Source of the DNA: CAWFGS01 sp963815535
Lineage (GTDB): Bacteria > Pseudomonadota > Alphaproteobacteria > Sphingomonadales > Sphingomonadaceae
DNA: 64,000 bases
Direction of reading: 5' to 3'
Assembly: GCA_963815535.1 (NCBI GenBank)
Contig: CAWFGS010000001.1
Location: forward strand, 1 to 64,000
Shown: piece after piece, positions 1-9,435 of the stretch
Layout: every line of letters starts with the position of its first letter
Numbering within the stretch: the stretch's first letter is position 1
Notes under the pieces: generated by a model
What the model saw: the letters and a program-made list of their open reading frames with translations, nothing else
What the model was told of the DNA's origin: nothing
Database searches by the model: none
Made by a program: the position numbers and the translations under genes

Positions 1-621
1 GCACCGCGCCAACCACCCACAGTTTGCATAGCGAACATGAAGTCCCACCGGTCAAGAGCATCAGTTTCACCCCGCGACAACTGCTTTCAAGCCAATATCG
101 CCGGATATTTTTGCAGTCGGTCCATTCGACGCATTTCCGCAACACCATGTCGCTGTTTCATTCAATATCGGGTTTGCCCGCGCCTTTCGCGATGAACCAT
201 CAGAGACATGACAATAGGCAGAAATTCGTAGCGCAATTCTCCGTCTATGGAATCGATTCGATCCTATCGAAGTACCTTATGCCCGACGTAATCGCGCTGT
301 TCGGGGGGTGGCGTAGCCGGCTCGATCTTACGGCGGTGTGTTTCGTTGCGAAAGCCGGCGCGGTCCGCTTGCGGGGACGCTGGCAAGCAAAGCAGCCTTA
401 TCGACTTGGAAAGTCAGATGGGCCGCTAGTTCGGATTTATCGATAAAGCAGCGCTCACTACCCAATTTGTTCGACCCGTCATCGTTTGTTTGGGGGCGCT
501 GTCCAAGCAGGTATTCCGCCTTATGGGTTTGCTCATCGACATGTCGAAGTAAGCAAGTGTGCGACCACACCTCGTGCACGTCAATTGCTATGACTGTTAC
601 GGTCAAACCTGGTGAACGGTC
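1..621. other. No recognisable gene (left edge, downstream of galU)
   Basis: This stretch lies beyond the stop codon of the leftward galU gene. Open frames of about 90-215 codons exist on both strands, but none gives a protein I recognise, none has a convincing ribosome site and start, and the longest one on the plus strand overlaps galU antisense. The composition is less GC-rich than in the neighbouring genes. It may be an intergenic region or the remnant of a gene cut by the window edge. I see no tRNA, repeat or terminator in it. Confidence 0.4.
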
Positions 622-1500
622 CTATTGCCCCAGCAACCGTTCTGCGATGGCTCGCACCTCTGCGCCCATATCGTCGCGTTCCAGCGCCAGGGCCAAGGTT
701 GCCTCTACGAAGCCCAGCTTGCTGCCGCAATCGAACCGCCGCCCGGCGAACGTCACGGCGTTGAACGCCTGCGAACCGATCATCCTGGCCATCGCATCGG
801 TAAGCTGGATCTCTCCACCGGCGCCCGCTTCCTGGGTTTCCAGGGTCCGCATGACTTCGGGTTGCAGAATGTATCGCCCCGAAACGATCTTGTTGGACGG
901 TGCTTCATCGATCGCAGGCTTTTCCACCAATCCGTTCACCTGCGTCACCGCGCCGTCCACCGGGCCGGGGTCGATCACGCCGTAGCTCGAAACCTGATCG
1001 TGCGGCACTTCCAACACGCTGATAAGATTGCCGCCGACTTCGTTATAGACATCGACCATCTGTTTCATGCAACCCGCCGAACCGTTGCGATCGGCGACCA
1101 TCAGTTCATCCGGCAGCAGAATGGCGAAAGGTTCGTCGCCGACCACCGCCCGCGCGCACCAGATGGCGTGGCCCAACCCCAGAGGAACCTGCTGGCGCAC
1201 CGCGATTATGTCGCCCGGCGTCGCACGGCTCGCGTCCAGCACGGACATGTCCTTGCCACGCGCCTTCATCGTCGTTTCCAATTCGAATGCGACATCGAAA
1301 TGTTCGACGATGGCGGTCTTGCCGCGTCCGGTGACGAAGATAATCTGTTCGATCCCCGCTTCGCGCGCCTCGTCCACGGCGTACTGGATCAAGGGGCGAT
1401 CGACGATCGGCAGCAATTCCTTTGGTATCGCCTTGGTCGCGGGCAGGAACCGCGTACCGAGCCCTGCGACTGGAAATACGGCTTTTTTGATCGGCTTCAT
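622..1500 (-). CDS. galU: UTP--glucose-1-phosphate uridylyltransferase
   Basis: Makes UDP-glucose from glucose-1-phosphate and UTP in the cytoplasm, feeding polysaccharide and glycolipid synthesis. The 292-residue length is usual for GalU. The nucleotidyltransferase signature GLGTRFLPATK is at residues 13-23 and is followed by PKELLPIVD, which binds the nucleotide. The start codon overlaps the cysQ stop by four bases (ATGA), so it is translated as the last gene of the cysD-cysNC-cysQ-galU operon. The UDP-glucose dehydrogenase gene at 45.5 kb would use its product. The identification is secure. Confidence 0.95.
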   Translation of the reverse strand: MKPIKKAVFPVAGLGTRFLPATKAIPKELLPIVDRPLIQYAVDEAREAGIEQIIFVTGRGKTAIVEHFDVAFELETTMKARGKDMSVLDASRATPGDIIAVRQQVPLGLGHAIWCARAVVGDEPFAILLPDELMVADRNGSAGCMKQMVDVYNEVGGNLISVLEVPHDQVSSYGVIDPGPVDGAVTQVNGLVEKPAIDEAPSNKIVSGRYILQPEVMRTLETQEAGAGGEIQLTDAMARMIGSQAFNAVTFAGRRFDCGSKLGFVEATLALALERDDMGAEVRAIAERLLGQ

Positions 1501-2300
1501 AAAATTGCGCGCCCCGGATTACACGCGCAGTTCACGCGTTTTGCGATTGATATTCCGCTATTAAATTCGAGCACGGCAGGCGCCTGGTCAAGTTTGCATA
1601 TCAGCAAATCCGGCAGATAGGTATTTCGTTGATTGTAGCGCAGCGGCGAACCGTCGATGCGCGAACAATGCAATCCATGCGCCTGCGCCACCGCGACCGG
1701 GGCGCAGCTGTCCCATTCGTGCTGACCGCCGGAATGCAGGTAAATCTCGGCATCGCCGCGCACGATCGCCATCGCTTTCGCCCCGGCAGAGCCCATTGCA
1801 ATCAGCTCGCCATTCATCGCTTCGGCCACCGCGACCGCTTCTTTCGCCGGGCGAGTGCGACTGACCACGAAACGCGGCGGGCCCGTGCGGGGTTCAGGTC
1901 GCCCGCCGCCGCTCGTGTCCAGGACGATCCCGCCATCGCAATCGGGCAGCGCGACCGCCCCCGCTTTCGCCACCCCATCCACAGCCAATCCGACATGAAC
2001 CGCCCAATCGTCACGCCCTTCGCCATATTCACGCGTGCCATCGACCGGATCGATAATCCATACGCGCGTTTTGTCGAGGCGAGCGGGGGTGTCCTTGCTT
2101 TCTTCCGACAGAATGCCGTCATCGGGGCGCTGGGCACGTAGAGCATGGACCAGAAACCGGTTGGCGATATCGTCGCCCGCTTCACCCATAGCCTTGCCGG
2201 ACAATGCGCCGCTTTCCCGAACGCGCACCAGAATGTCGCCGGCAATGCACGCCAGATGGGCGGCCAGTTGCGTGTCGTCCATCGCGGAAACGTCGGTCAT
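1497..2300 (-). CDS. cysQ: 3'(2'),5'-bisphosphate nucleotidase CysQ
   Basis: Inositol-monophosphatase superfamily enzyme that removes the 3'-phosphate from PAP, the by-product of PAPS use. This fits its place directly after cysD and cysNC. The metal-binding residues are visible: the EE pair at residues 66-67, the DPVDGT motif at 84-89, and a C-terminal WDSCAP segment matching the family WD motif. The length, 267 aa, is normal. It overlaps cysNC and galU by four bases on each side, indicating translational coupling. A general inositol monophosphatase is the alternative, but the sulfate-assimilation context favours CysQ. Confidence 0.9.
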   Translation of the reverse strand: MTDVSAMDDTQLAAHLACIAGDILVRVRESGALSGKAMGEAGDDIANRFLVHALRAQRPDDGILSEESKDTPARLDKTRVWIIDPVDGTREYGEGRDDWAVHVGLAVDGVAKAGAVALPDCDGGIVLDTSGGGRPEPRTGPPRFVVSRTRPAKEAVAVAEAMNGELIAMGSAGAKAMAIVRGDAEIYLHSGGQHEWDSCAPVAVAQAHGLHCSRIDGSPLRYNQRNTYLPDLLICKLDQAPAVLEFNSGISIAKRVNCACNPGRAIL

Positions 2301-4234
2301 TTCAGCGGCATAAGGTAAGCGATGATCTGATCGGCGGCTTCATCGACGCTCATTTCGACCGTATTGACGCGAATTTCGGGCGTTTCGGGCGCTTCGTACG
2401 GACTGTCGATTCCGGTAAAGTTCGCCAGATCGCCGGCGCGCGCTTTCTTATACAAACCCTTCACGTCCCTTCGTTCCGCGACATCCAGCGGGGTGTCCAC
2501 GAACACCTCGACGAACTCCGCTTCGGGTATCATGGCGCGAACCATGTCGCGTTCCGCGCGAAAGGGGCTGATGAAGGCGGTCAGCACGATCAGCCCGGCA
2601 TCGGTCATAAGCTTCGTCACTTCTCCCACGCGGCGGATATTTTCGATCCGATCCGCTTCGGTAAATCCCAAATCCCTGTTCAGACCATGCCGGACATTGT
2701 CGCCGTCGAGCAGAAAAGTATGTCGGTTCATCATGTTGAGCCGTTGTTCCACGGCATTGGCGATGGTCGATTTGCCGGATCCCGACAGGCCGGTGAACCA
2801 CAATACGCGCGGCGTCTGATTTTTGAGATCGGCATGTTCGGCGCGGGTAATCGTGGTTGGCTGCCAATGTACGTTGGCCGCGCGGCGCAAGCTGAAATTC
2901 AGCATCCCGGCCCCGACAGTCGCATTCGTCATCTTGTCGATCAGGATGAACCCGCCCAGCGATCGGTTCGTGTCGTAAGGTTCGAAAACCAGAGGTTTTT
3001 CCGTACGGATCTCCGCCACCCCGATGGCGTTCAGGCCCAGCGTCTTGGCCGCCAGCCGCGCGCCGGAACGCCCGCCGGTGTTCACGTCCACTTCGTATTT
3101 GGGTTCCTGAACCGTGGCGGTCACCATCTGGCTGGCAAGTTTCAACCAATAGCCGCGTCCGGGCTTCATCGCGGTTTCATCCATCCACACGATGGTCGCT
3201 TCGAACTGATCGGATGCTTCGGGCGGATTGTCGGCAGCGGCGATCACATCGCCGCGGCTGCAATCGACTTCGTCCGCCAGCGTCAGCGTGACCGATTGGC
3301 CCGCGACGGCTTCCGGCAGGTCGCCGTCATAGGTTGCAATCGTTTCGACCGTGCTCGTCGTGCCCGACGGGACCATGCGAACCGTATCGCCGGGCGCGAT
3401 CGTGCCGCTGACGATCTGCCCCGAAAATCCGCGGAAATTGAGGTTGGGCCGGTTCACCCATTGAACGGGCATGCGGAACGGCTGGCTCTGCGCGGTGAAA
3501 TTGGCAAGCTCGACATTTTCCAGATGTCCGATCAGCGGCGGCCCGTCATACCAGGGCATTTCGGGTGAGGGTGCGGACGTGATGTGATCGCCGCGAAACC
3601 CCGATACCGGAATCGCGGTAAAGGCTCCGATGCCGATCTCCGCTGCGAAGGCCGTGTAGTCCGCGACGATATCGTCGAACACCGACCGGTCGTAATCGAC
3701 CAGATCCATCTTGTTGACGGCCAGCACCAGATGTTTGATGCCCAGCAGATGCGCAAGATAGGAATGGCGCCGCGTCTGCACCAGAACACCCTTGCGCGCA
3801 TCGACCAGAATAACCGCCAGATCGGCGGTGGATGCGCCGGTCACCATGTTACGGGTGTATTGTTCGTGGCCGGGCGTATCGGCGACGATGAATTTGCGTT
3901 TTTCGGTGGCGAAGAACCGATAGGCGACATCGATGGTGATGCCCTGTTCCCGTTCCGCCGCCAGCCCATCAACCAGCAGGGCGAAATCGATGTCCTGCCC
4001 TTGCGTCCCCATTCGTTTGCTGTCGGCTTCCAGCGCGGCCAGCTGATCGTCGAAGATCATTTGCGAATCGTACAACAACCGCCCGATCAGCGTGCTTTTG
4101 CCGTCATCCACGCTGCCACAGGTAATGAACCGTAGCAGCGATTTGTTCTGATGGCGTTCCAGATAGGCTTCGATATCCTGTTCGATCAACGCATCGGTTT
4201 CGTAAGCCGGGCTGACGGTTGGGGCCTGGTCCAT
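2297..4234 (-). CDS. cysNC: Bifunctional sulfate adenylyltransferase subunit 1 / adenylylsulfate kinase CysNC
   Basis: A fusion of the GTPase subunit of ATP sulfurylase (CysN) with APS kinase (CysC). With CysD it turns sulfate and ATP into APS, then phosphorylates APS to PAPS. The CysN half has the EF-Tu-like G1 loop GSVDDGKST at residues 40-48, DTPGHEQY near 118-125 and NKMDLVD near 174. The CysC half begins after about residue 460 and carries its own P-loop GLSGSGKST near 481-489, followed by a DGDNVRHGLN stretch. The 645-aa length fits the fused form. It overlaps cysD by one base (TGATG) and cysQ by four. Confidence 0.95.
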   Translation of the reverse strand: MDQAPTVSPAYETDALIEQDIEAYLERHQNKSLLRFITCGSVDDGKSTLIGRLLYDSQMIFDDQLAALEADSKRMGTQGQDIDFALLVDGLAAEREQGITIDVAYRFFATEKRKFIVADTPGHEQYTRNMVTGASTADLAVILVDARKGVLVQTRRHSYLAHLLGIKHLVLAVNKMDLVDYDRSVFDDIVADYTAFAAEIGIGAFTAIPVSGFRGDHITSAPSPEMPWYDGPPLIGHLENVELANFTAQSQPFRMPVQWVNRPNLNFRGFSGQIVSGTIAPGDTVRMVPSGTTSTVETIATYDGDLPEAVAGQSVTLTLADEVDCSRGDVIAAADNPPEASDQFEATIVWMDETAMKPGRGYWLKLASQMVTATVQEPKYEVDVNTGGRSGARLAAKTLGLNAIGVAEIRTEKPLVFEPYDTNRSLGGFILIDKMTNATVGAGMLNFSLRRAANVHWQPTTITRAEHADLKNQTPRVLWFTGLSGSGKSTIANAVEQRLNMMNRHTFLLDGDNVRHGLNRDLGFTEADRIENIRRVGEVTKLMTDAGLIVLTAFISPFRAERDMVRAMIPEAEFVEVFVDTPLDVAERRDVKGLYKKARAGDLANFTGIDSPYEAPETPEIRVNTVEMSVDEAADQIIAYLMPLK

Positions 4235-5145
4235 CAGAAATACCCCTCCTGCTTCTTCTTTTCCATACCCGCGCCGCCTTCGTCCTGGTCGATGACGCGG
4301 CCTTGCCGTTCGCTGGTCGTGGTCAGCAGCATTTCACGCACGACCTCGCTAAGCGTCGATGCCTCGCTTTCGACCGCGCCCGTAAGCGGGAAACAGCCCA
4401 GCGTGCGGAAGCGAACGGATTTTTCGGTAATCGTCGGCCGCGTGCCCATCACCCGTTCCAGCCGGTCGATATTGTCCGCCATGAACAGGCCGCCGTCATA
4501 TTCGAAAGTCGGGCGCTTTGCCGCGAAATACAACGGCACGATTTCGATCCCCTCGGCCATAATATATTGCCAGATGTCGAGTTCGGTCCAATTGCTCAGC
4601 GGGAAAACGCGCACGCTTTCGCCCTTCGCCTTGCGCGCATTGTAAAGGTTCCACAATTCGGGCCGCTGCTGCTTCGGGTTCCAGCTGTGGCTCGCATTGC
4701 GGAAACTGAACACGCGTTCCTTCGCGCGGCTTTTCTCCTCGTCCCGGCGCGCGCCGCCGAATGCTGCGTCGAAACCGTAATGATCGAGCGCCTGCTTCAA
4801 CCCTTGCGTCTTCCACATATCGGTGTGGAGCGCGCCGTGATCGAAGGGGTTGATACCTTGTTCCAACGCGTCGGGATTGGTCCAGACCAGCAATTCCATA
4901 CCGGCATCGTCCGCCGCCTTCTGGCGCAGCGCGTACATGTCCCGAAATTTCCAAGTCGTATCGACATGCAGCAAGGGGAACGGCGGAGGGGAGGGGTGAA
5001 ACGCCTTCTTCGCCAAATGCAGCATGACGGCGCTGTCCTTGCCGACGGAATACATCATGACCGGTTTCACCGCCTCCGCCACGACTTCGCGCATGATGTG
5101 GATGCTTTCGGCTTCCAGGCGTTCGAGATGGGTCAGTTGGCGCAC
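4234..5145 (-). CDS. cysD: Sulfate adenylyltransferase subunit 2 CysD
   Basis: The PP-loop subunit of ATP sulfurylase, acting with CysNC. The N-terminal segment RQLTHLERLEAESIHIMREV and the following VMMYSVGKDSAVMLHLA (the SGGxDS-type PP loop of this family) are typical, as are the VDTTWKF and NWTELDIWQY stretches. I place the start at a GTG (5145), because a GAAAG ribosome site sits just upstream and the family normally begins there, giving 303 aa. An in-frame ATG at 5187 would add 14 unlikely residues. First gene of the sulfate operon, transcribed away from the sensor kinase. Confidence 0.93.
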   Translation of the reverse strand: MRQLTHLERLEAESIHIMREVVAEAVKPVMMYSVGKDSAVMLHLAKKAFHPSPPPFPLLHVDTTWKFRDMYALRQKAADDAGMELLVWTNPDALEQGINPFDHGALHTDMWKTQGLKQALDHYGFDAAFGGARRDEEKSRAKERVFSFRNASHSWNPKQQRPELWNLYNARKAKGESVRVFPLSNWTELDIWQYIMAEGIEIVPLYFAAKRPTFEYDGGLFMADNIDRLERVMGTRPTITEKSVRFRTLGCFPLTGAVESEASTLSEVVREMLLTTTSERQGRVIDQDEGGAGMEKKKQEGYF

Positions 5146-5326
5146 GGAATATCTTTCGTAACGGTTTTGTCGCGCTACACACCCCATCCATCGGCGAAGC
5201 GCAACATAGCTTTGCCCCGTGCCTGCGATGCAAAGTTTTAGTGGCGCGGCGCGGCACCGCGATACGCGCTATTGCGTAGCGTGCAGCTGGCGGTTTTGCA
5301 TGACCTGCCGGGTTACGCCTGCGCCC

Positions 5327-7117
5327 ATGTTCACCCGTGACCTATTCCCGCCCAGCACCGCCATGTCCCGTTTGCGTGCGCTGATCGGGCGTTATTACCT
5401 GCTGGTGATCGCCGTGTTGATCGGCGTTTCCCTGTTGTTGATGAACCGTGGGCCAGGCATACCCTATCTGGTGCTGGCGGCCGCCCTTTTGTTGGCCATC
5501 GTGATGCGTGAACGCGATATCGCCCAGCGGATCGAAACCCAAATCGATATCGCGCTGGCGGAACTCAACGAGAAGAACCGGATGCTTTTGATGACGGAGG
5601 CCACCGCCCATGTCGGCCATTGGCGGCTGGATTTCGCCGACGACACCATCTTCTGGTCCGACGAAACCTATGCCATTCATGGCTGGACCGGGGACGCCCC
5701 GCCGCCATTGGCAGAAGCGATCGACCTGTTCCACGAAGACGACCGCGAAGGTGTGGCCAATGCGGTGCAGACCGCGCGCGAAACCGGCCAACCCTATGTC
5801 TTTCAGGCGCGGCTGATCCGGCCGGACGGAACGATGCGGCATACCGAAGCCGTCGCGCAGGTCGAAACAGGGCCCGATGGTACGCCCACCGGCTTGTTCG
5901 GCGTATTTGCCGATCGCACGGACGAGGTCGCGATGCGCCACGATCTGGTTGCCGCGCGGGACAAGGCGCGCGCAGCCGTCGGTGCGAAAGCGAATTTCCT
6001 GGCGAAGATGAGCCATGAAATCCGCACGCCGATGAACGGCGTTATCGGTTTCGCCGATCTGCTGCTGACGACGGATCTGACTGACGAACAGCGCCACCAC
6101 GCGGAACTGATTGCCGATTCGGGCAAGGCGCTGACATTGCTGCTCAACGATATTCTCGATCTGTCTAAGATCGAAGCGGGCGAACTGGCGATCAATGGTA
6201 AAGCGATCGATTTGCATCATCTGTTGAATCAGAACATCCGGCTGGTGGAACCCCAGGCCCGTGAAAAAAACGTGCATCTAGAGCTGTCGATCGCCGACGA
6301 CGTGCCGCGCCACATCATCGCGGACCCGCTGCGCGTGCGGCAAGTGCTGGGCAATCTGCTGAACAATGCGGTGAAGTTTACCGATGTCGGCTTCGTCGCG
6401 ATGGACGTTACCGTACGCGCCGATACGCTGGAGTTCGCGGTGCGCGACAGTGGCATCGGGATCGCGATCAAGCGACAGGCGCATATCTTCGATGCGTTTA
6501 CCCAGTCGGAAGCGGATACGGCTGCCCAGCGCGGCGGAACCGGGCTGGGCCTTACGATATGCCGCCAGCTTGCAGCGAAAATGGACGGCGATCTGACCGT
6601 GACGAGCAAGCGGGGTAAAGGCAGCGTCTTCACGTTCACGATGCCGTTGAAACACGCGCAAGCGCAACCGACGCCGCCGATAACGAAGCCGGATCGAAAC
6701 GAGCGCTCTGCGACGCCAGGCCACCGCGTGCTGCTGGCGGAAGATTACGACATCAATCAGATGTTGGTGGCTGCGATGGGGCAGCAATGCGGCCTGCAAC
6801 TCGATATCGCCGACAACGGCGAAGAAGCGGTGCATATGGTAGAGGATGCCGCCCGCAACGATAGGCCATACGCGCTGGTTCTGATGGATTTGCAAATGCC
6901 GGTGATGGGCGGTTTGGGCGCGACCCGGATCATTCGCGAACGCGGTTTCCGTGCGGACGATCTGCCGATCGTGGCGTTGACCGCGAATGCTTTCCCCGAC
7001 GACATCACCGCCTGTCTGGAAGCGGGAATGCAAAGCCATCTTGCCAAACCGTTGACCCTGCAATCGTTCGAACTGGAATTGCGGCGCTGGCTGCCCAAAA
7101 CCGCCATTGCGGCGTAA
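5327..7117 (+). CDS. Hybrid sensor histidine kinase / response regulator with PAS domain
   Basis: A membrane-bound signalling kinase of about 596 aa. Two hydrophobic segments lie near residues 20-65. A PAS fold follows (from the HVGHWRLDF segment to about residue 205). The HisKA box has MSHEIRTPMNG with the phospho-acceptor His at about 230. The HATPase domain shows DPLRVRQVLGNLLNNAVKF and GGTGLGLTIC. A C-terminal receiver has its phospho-Asp at about 521 (LVLMDLQMPVMGG) and its Lys at about 574 (LAKPL). The start is uncertain: ATG 5327 or ATG 5363, with no clear ribosome site at either. It diverges from cysD and its signal is unknown. There is no obvious link to the flagellar genes. Confidence 0.85.
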   Translation: MFTRDLFPPSTAMSRLRALIGRYYLLVIAVLIGVSLLLMNRGPGIPYLVLAAALLLAIVMRERDIAQRIETQIDIALAELNEKNRMLLMTEATAHVGHWRLDFADDTIFWSDETYAIHGWTGDAPPPLAEAIDLFHEDDREGVANAVQTARETGQPYVFQARLIRPDGTMRHTEAVAQVETGPDGTPTGLFGVFADRTDEVAMRHDLVAARDKARAAVGAKANFLAKMSHEIRTPMNGVIGFADLLLTTDLTDEQRHHAELIADSGKALTLLLNDILDLSKIEAGELAINGKAIDLHHLLNQNIRLVEPQAREKNVHLELSIADDVPRHIIADPLRVRQVLGNLLNNAVKFTDVGFVAMDVTVRADTLEFAVRDSGIGIAIKRQAHIFDAFTQSEADTAAQRGGTGLGLTICRQLAAKMDGDLTVTSKRGKGSVFTFTMPLKHAQAQPTPPITKPDRNERSATPGHRVLLAEDYDINQMLVAAMGQQCGLQLDIADNGEEAVHMVEDAARNDRPYALVLMDLQMPVMGGLGATRIIRERGFRADDLPIVALTANAFPDDITACLEAGMQSHLAKPLTLQSFELELRRWLPKTAIAA

Positions 7118-7210
7118 CGATGATCGCTTGAACTTGGGCGCTTCTCGGCTATCGTGGCGTAGCTTTAGACGAGGGGCGAGGCAGCTATTCCAGGCGAAGA
7201 AACCATTCCG

Positions 7211-8707
7211 GTGATTGTCGGCGTAGGCCAGATCAACGACCGCCCTGCCGACCCGCAACAAGGGCTTGATTCCGGGCAGTTGATGGCGGCTGCGCTGCGC
7301 GAAGCGGCGGGCGATGCCGGCGCGTCGGCAAACTGGCTGGCGGATGCCGATTGGCTGGCCTTGGTCGATCAGATATCGTTTCCCGATCTCAATCCGCTGC
7401 CGGATGCCGTTGCGCGGCAATGCGGCATGACGGTGTCCGAAACGTTCCAGAGCAAGGGACCGAACGGCGACACGCCGATCATGCTGCTGCACGAAGCGGC
7501 CAATCGCATTGCGCGCGGGCAGACCCGGATCGCGGCGATTGCGGGCGGGGAAGCATTGCGAACGGCGATGGCGCGGGCACGGGCGAGTGCGAGGGCGGCG
7601 CAAGGTCGCGATGAACCTGCCGCCAATCTGGTCAAGGCCGTGTCGCAGCGCAAACGGCCCGGTTACGCGCAGCGATACGGCCTGGCCGCGCCGATCGACG
7701 TCTATCCTTTGTATGAAAACGCCACCCGCGCGCTTTGGGGGCAGACTTTGGCGCAAGGGCAGGCGGAAAGCGCCGAGTTATGGGCGGGCATGTCGGACGT
7801 GGCGGGCGGCAATGCTTCCGCTTGGCTGCGCGATCGCGTCGATGCCGAAACCGTTGCGACCCCCACCGCGGACAATCGCCCGATCGCACATCCCTACACC
7901 AAACTGATGGTCGCCAATTCCTCCGTCAATCAGGGGGCGGCGTTCATCGTTACCAGCGTTGCGGAGGCACGGCGACGCGGTGTGCCGGACGATCGCATGG
8001 TCCATGTCATGTACGGCGCAGCCGCGCATGAGCCGGCCGATTTTCTGGCGCGAGACGGGTATGACGGGTCTGCCGGAATGACTGTGTCGATCCAGCGGAC
8101 ATTGGCGCTGAATGCAATGACCGCTGCGGATTGCGATCATGTCGAACTTTACAGCTGTTTCCCCTGCATCCCCAAGATGGCACGGCGCATTCTCGATTGG
8201 CCGGTGGATCGACCGATCACGGTGTTCGGCGGGCTGACTTTCGGGGGTGGGCCAATCGGCAATTACATGTCGCACGCCGTCGCCGAAATGGTTCGGCGTC
8301 TGCGCGGCAACCGGCAGCGCGGCCTGCTGTTCGCGAATGGCGGGCTGGCGACGCACAACCATACCATCATGCTATCGGGCGCGATCGAACCGAACATCGA
8401 GTTCCCGCAAGATTACGATTTTCAGGCGCAGGCCGACGAACGGCGCGGCGCGGTACCGGTACTGAACGAGGAATATGTCGGCCCGGCCACCATCGAAACC
8501 TACACAGTGTTTTACAACCGCGATGGTACGGCAAAAGACGGCGTCATCGTCGCGCGTAATGCGGCTGGCGAACGCACTCTGGCGCATGTCGAGGGCGGCG
8601 ATACCGATACGATCGCGATGCTGACGGGCCGCGATTGCGAGCCGGTCGGTCGCTCCGGTTCGATCGTTCAGCGGCCCGACACCGAATTGCGGGTCTGGCG
8701 CAATTAG
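7211..8707 (+). CDS. Thiolase-like acyltransferase family protein (nucleophile Cys not apparent)
   Basis: A 498-aa member of the thiolase superfamily, usually named acetyl-CoA acetyltransferase. The N-terminal half (IPVIVGVGQIN, then AANRIARGQTRIAAIAGGEAL) and the C-terminal glycine loop (TFGGGPIGNYMSHAVAEM) match the fold. Where ordinary thiolases carry the nucleophilic Cys before this helix, the sequence reads KGPNGDTPIML with no Cys, so classical thiolysis is doubtful. No ATG is available. The GTG at 7211 starts inside the first beta strand, and an ATT at 7187 would add eight residues after a purine-rich stretch. It converges on fliA with a four-base overlap. Confidence 0.7.
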   Translation: MIVGVGQINDRPADPQQGLDSGQLMAAALREAAGDAGASANWLADADWLALVDQISFPDLNPLPDAVARQCGMTVSETFQSKGPNGDTPIMLLHEAANRIARGQTRIAAIAGGEALRTAMARARASARAAQGRDEPAANLVKAVSQRKRPGYAQRYGLAAPIDVYPLYENATRALWGQTLAQGQAESAELWAGMSDVAGGNASAWLRDRVDAETVATPTADNRPIAHPYTKLMVANSSVNQGAAFIVTSVAEARRRGVPDDRMVHVMYGAAAHEPADFLARDGYDGSAGMTVSIQRTLALNAMTAADCDHVELYSCFPCIPKMARRILDWPVDRPITVFGGLTFGGGPIGNYMSHAVAEMVRRLRGNRQRGLLFANGGLATHNHTIMLSGAIEPNIEFPQDYDFQAQADERRGAVPVLNEEYVGPATIETYTVFYNRDGTAKDGVIVARNAAGERTLAHVEGGDTDTIAMLTGRDCEPVGRSGSIVQRPDTELRVWRN

Positions 8708-9435
8708 GTGAGTTGCGCGCGCAGCTTGTCGAGCGCGGATGCTTTCAACTGGTGAATGCGGGGCACGCTGACTGCCAGCGTTTCGGCGATTTCTGCCAGG
8801 TTCAGCTCTTCCACGAAATACAGTTGCAAAACCTGCTGCAACCGTTCGGGCAGGGTCGCGATGGCCGTGGCCAACCGTTCGCCGTCCTGCATCGCGCATA
8901 TCTGTGCGAAGGCATCGGGTTCGTCGCTGGCGAAGACGGTCGAATGATCGTCATATTCGTCGTCCATCGGGCCGATGCGGATATGCTCCGCTTCCAGCGC
9001 GGCCATCGCTTCGGGTGTGATGTCCATCAATTCGGCCAGTTCGCCGGTGGTGGGCGCGCGTCCGTGCGTCGTCTGGAAAGTCGTGCGCCAGTGTTCGCAT
9101 TGCGCCAACCGCTTTATCGCTCCGCGCGACACCGGCGCCATTTTCCGCAGCGTATCGAACATCGCGCCGCGCACGCGCATTTTGGCATAGGCGGCGAAGC
9201 CATCTTCCGTCGGGCCATCGTGGCGGCGCGCGCAGTCGGTCAGCGCCATCAGGCCGACCTGCACCAGATCTTCCACTTCCAGCCCGTCGCGCCCGCTGCC
9301 GAAGATATGCCACGCAGCCTTATGCACCAGCGGCAGAAACCGCCGGACTCGATCCTCGATCTGGCGCTGATTGCCGTATGCCCCGCGCAGGGACCGCGCC
9401 GTGGCGGTGTTCAGTTGCGAATGATCGTGTTTCAT
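8704..9435 (-). CDS. fliA: RNA polymerase sigma-28 factor FliA
   Basis: Sigma factor for late flagellar genes (flagellin and motor genes); 243 aa. Sigma region 2 is seen around VEDLVQVGLMALTDCARRHD, region 3 around residues 100-150, and the region 4 helix-turn-helix in LNLAEIAETLAVSVPRIHQL. The start ATG overlaps the flhA stop by four bases (ATGA), so it is the last gene of the leftward flagellar operon. Its antagonist FlgM is encoded four genes upstream in the same operon, which couples export completion to sigma-28 release. Confidence 0.93.
   Translation of the reverse strand: MKHDHSQLNTATARSLRGAYGNQRQIEDRVRRFLPLVHKAAWHIFGSGRDGLEVEDLVQVGLMALTDCARRHDGPTEDGFAAYAKMRVRGAMFDTLRKMAPVSRGAIKRLAQCEHWRTTFQTTHGRAPTTGELAELMDITPEAMAALEAEHIRIGPMDDEYDDHSTVFASDEPDAFAQICAMQDGERLATAIATLPERLQQVLQLYFVEELNLAEIAETLAVSVPRIHQLKASALDKLRAQLT

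Noticed and set aside
24..985. Open frames on both strands at the left edge
   Set aside because: No similarity to any family I know, no ribosome site, and one overlaps galU antisense.
2204..3568. 454-codon frame on the plus strand over cysNC
   Set aside because: Antisense to a secure gene; composition is typical of a GC-rich shadow frame.
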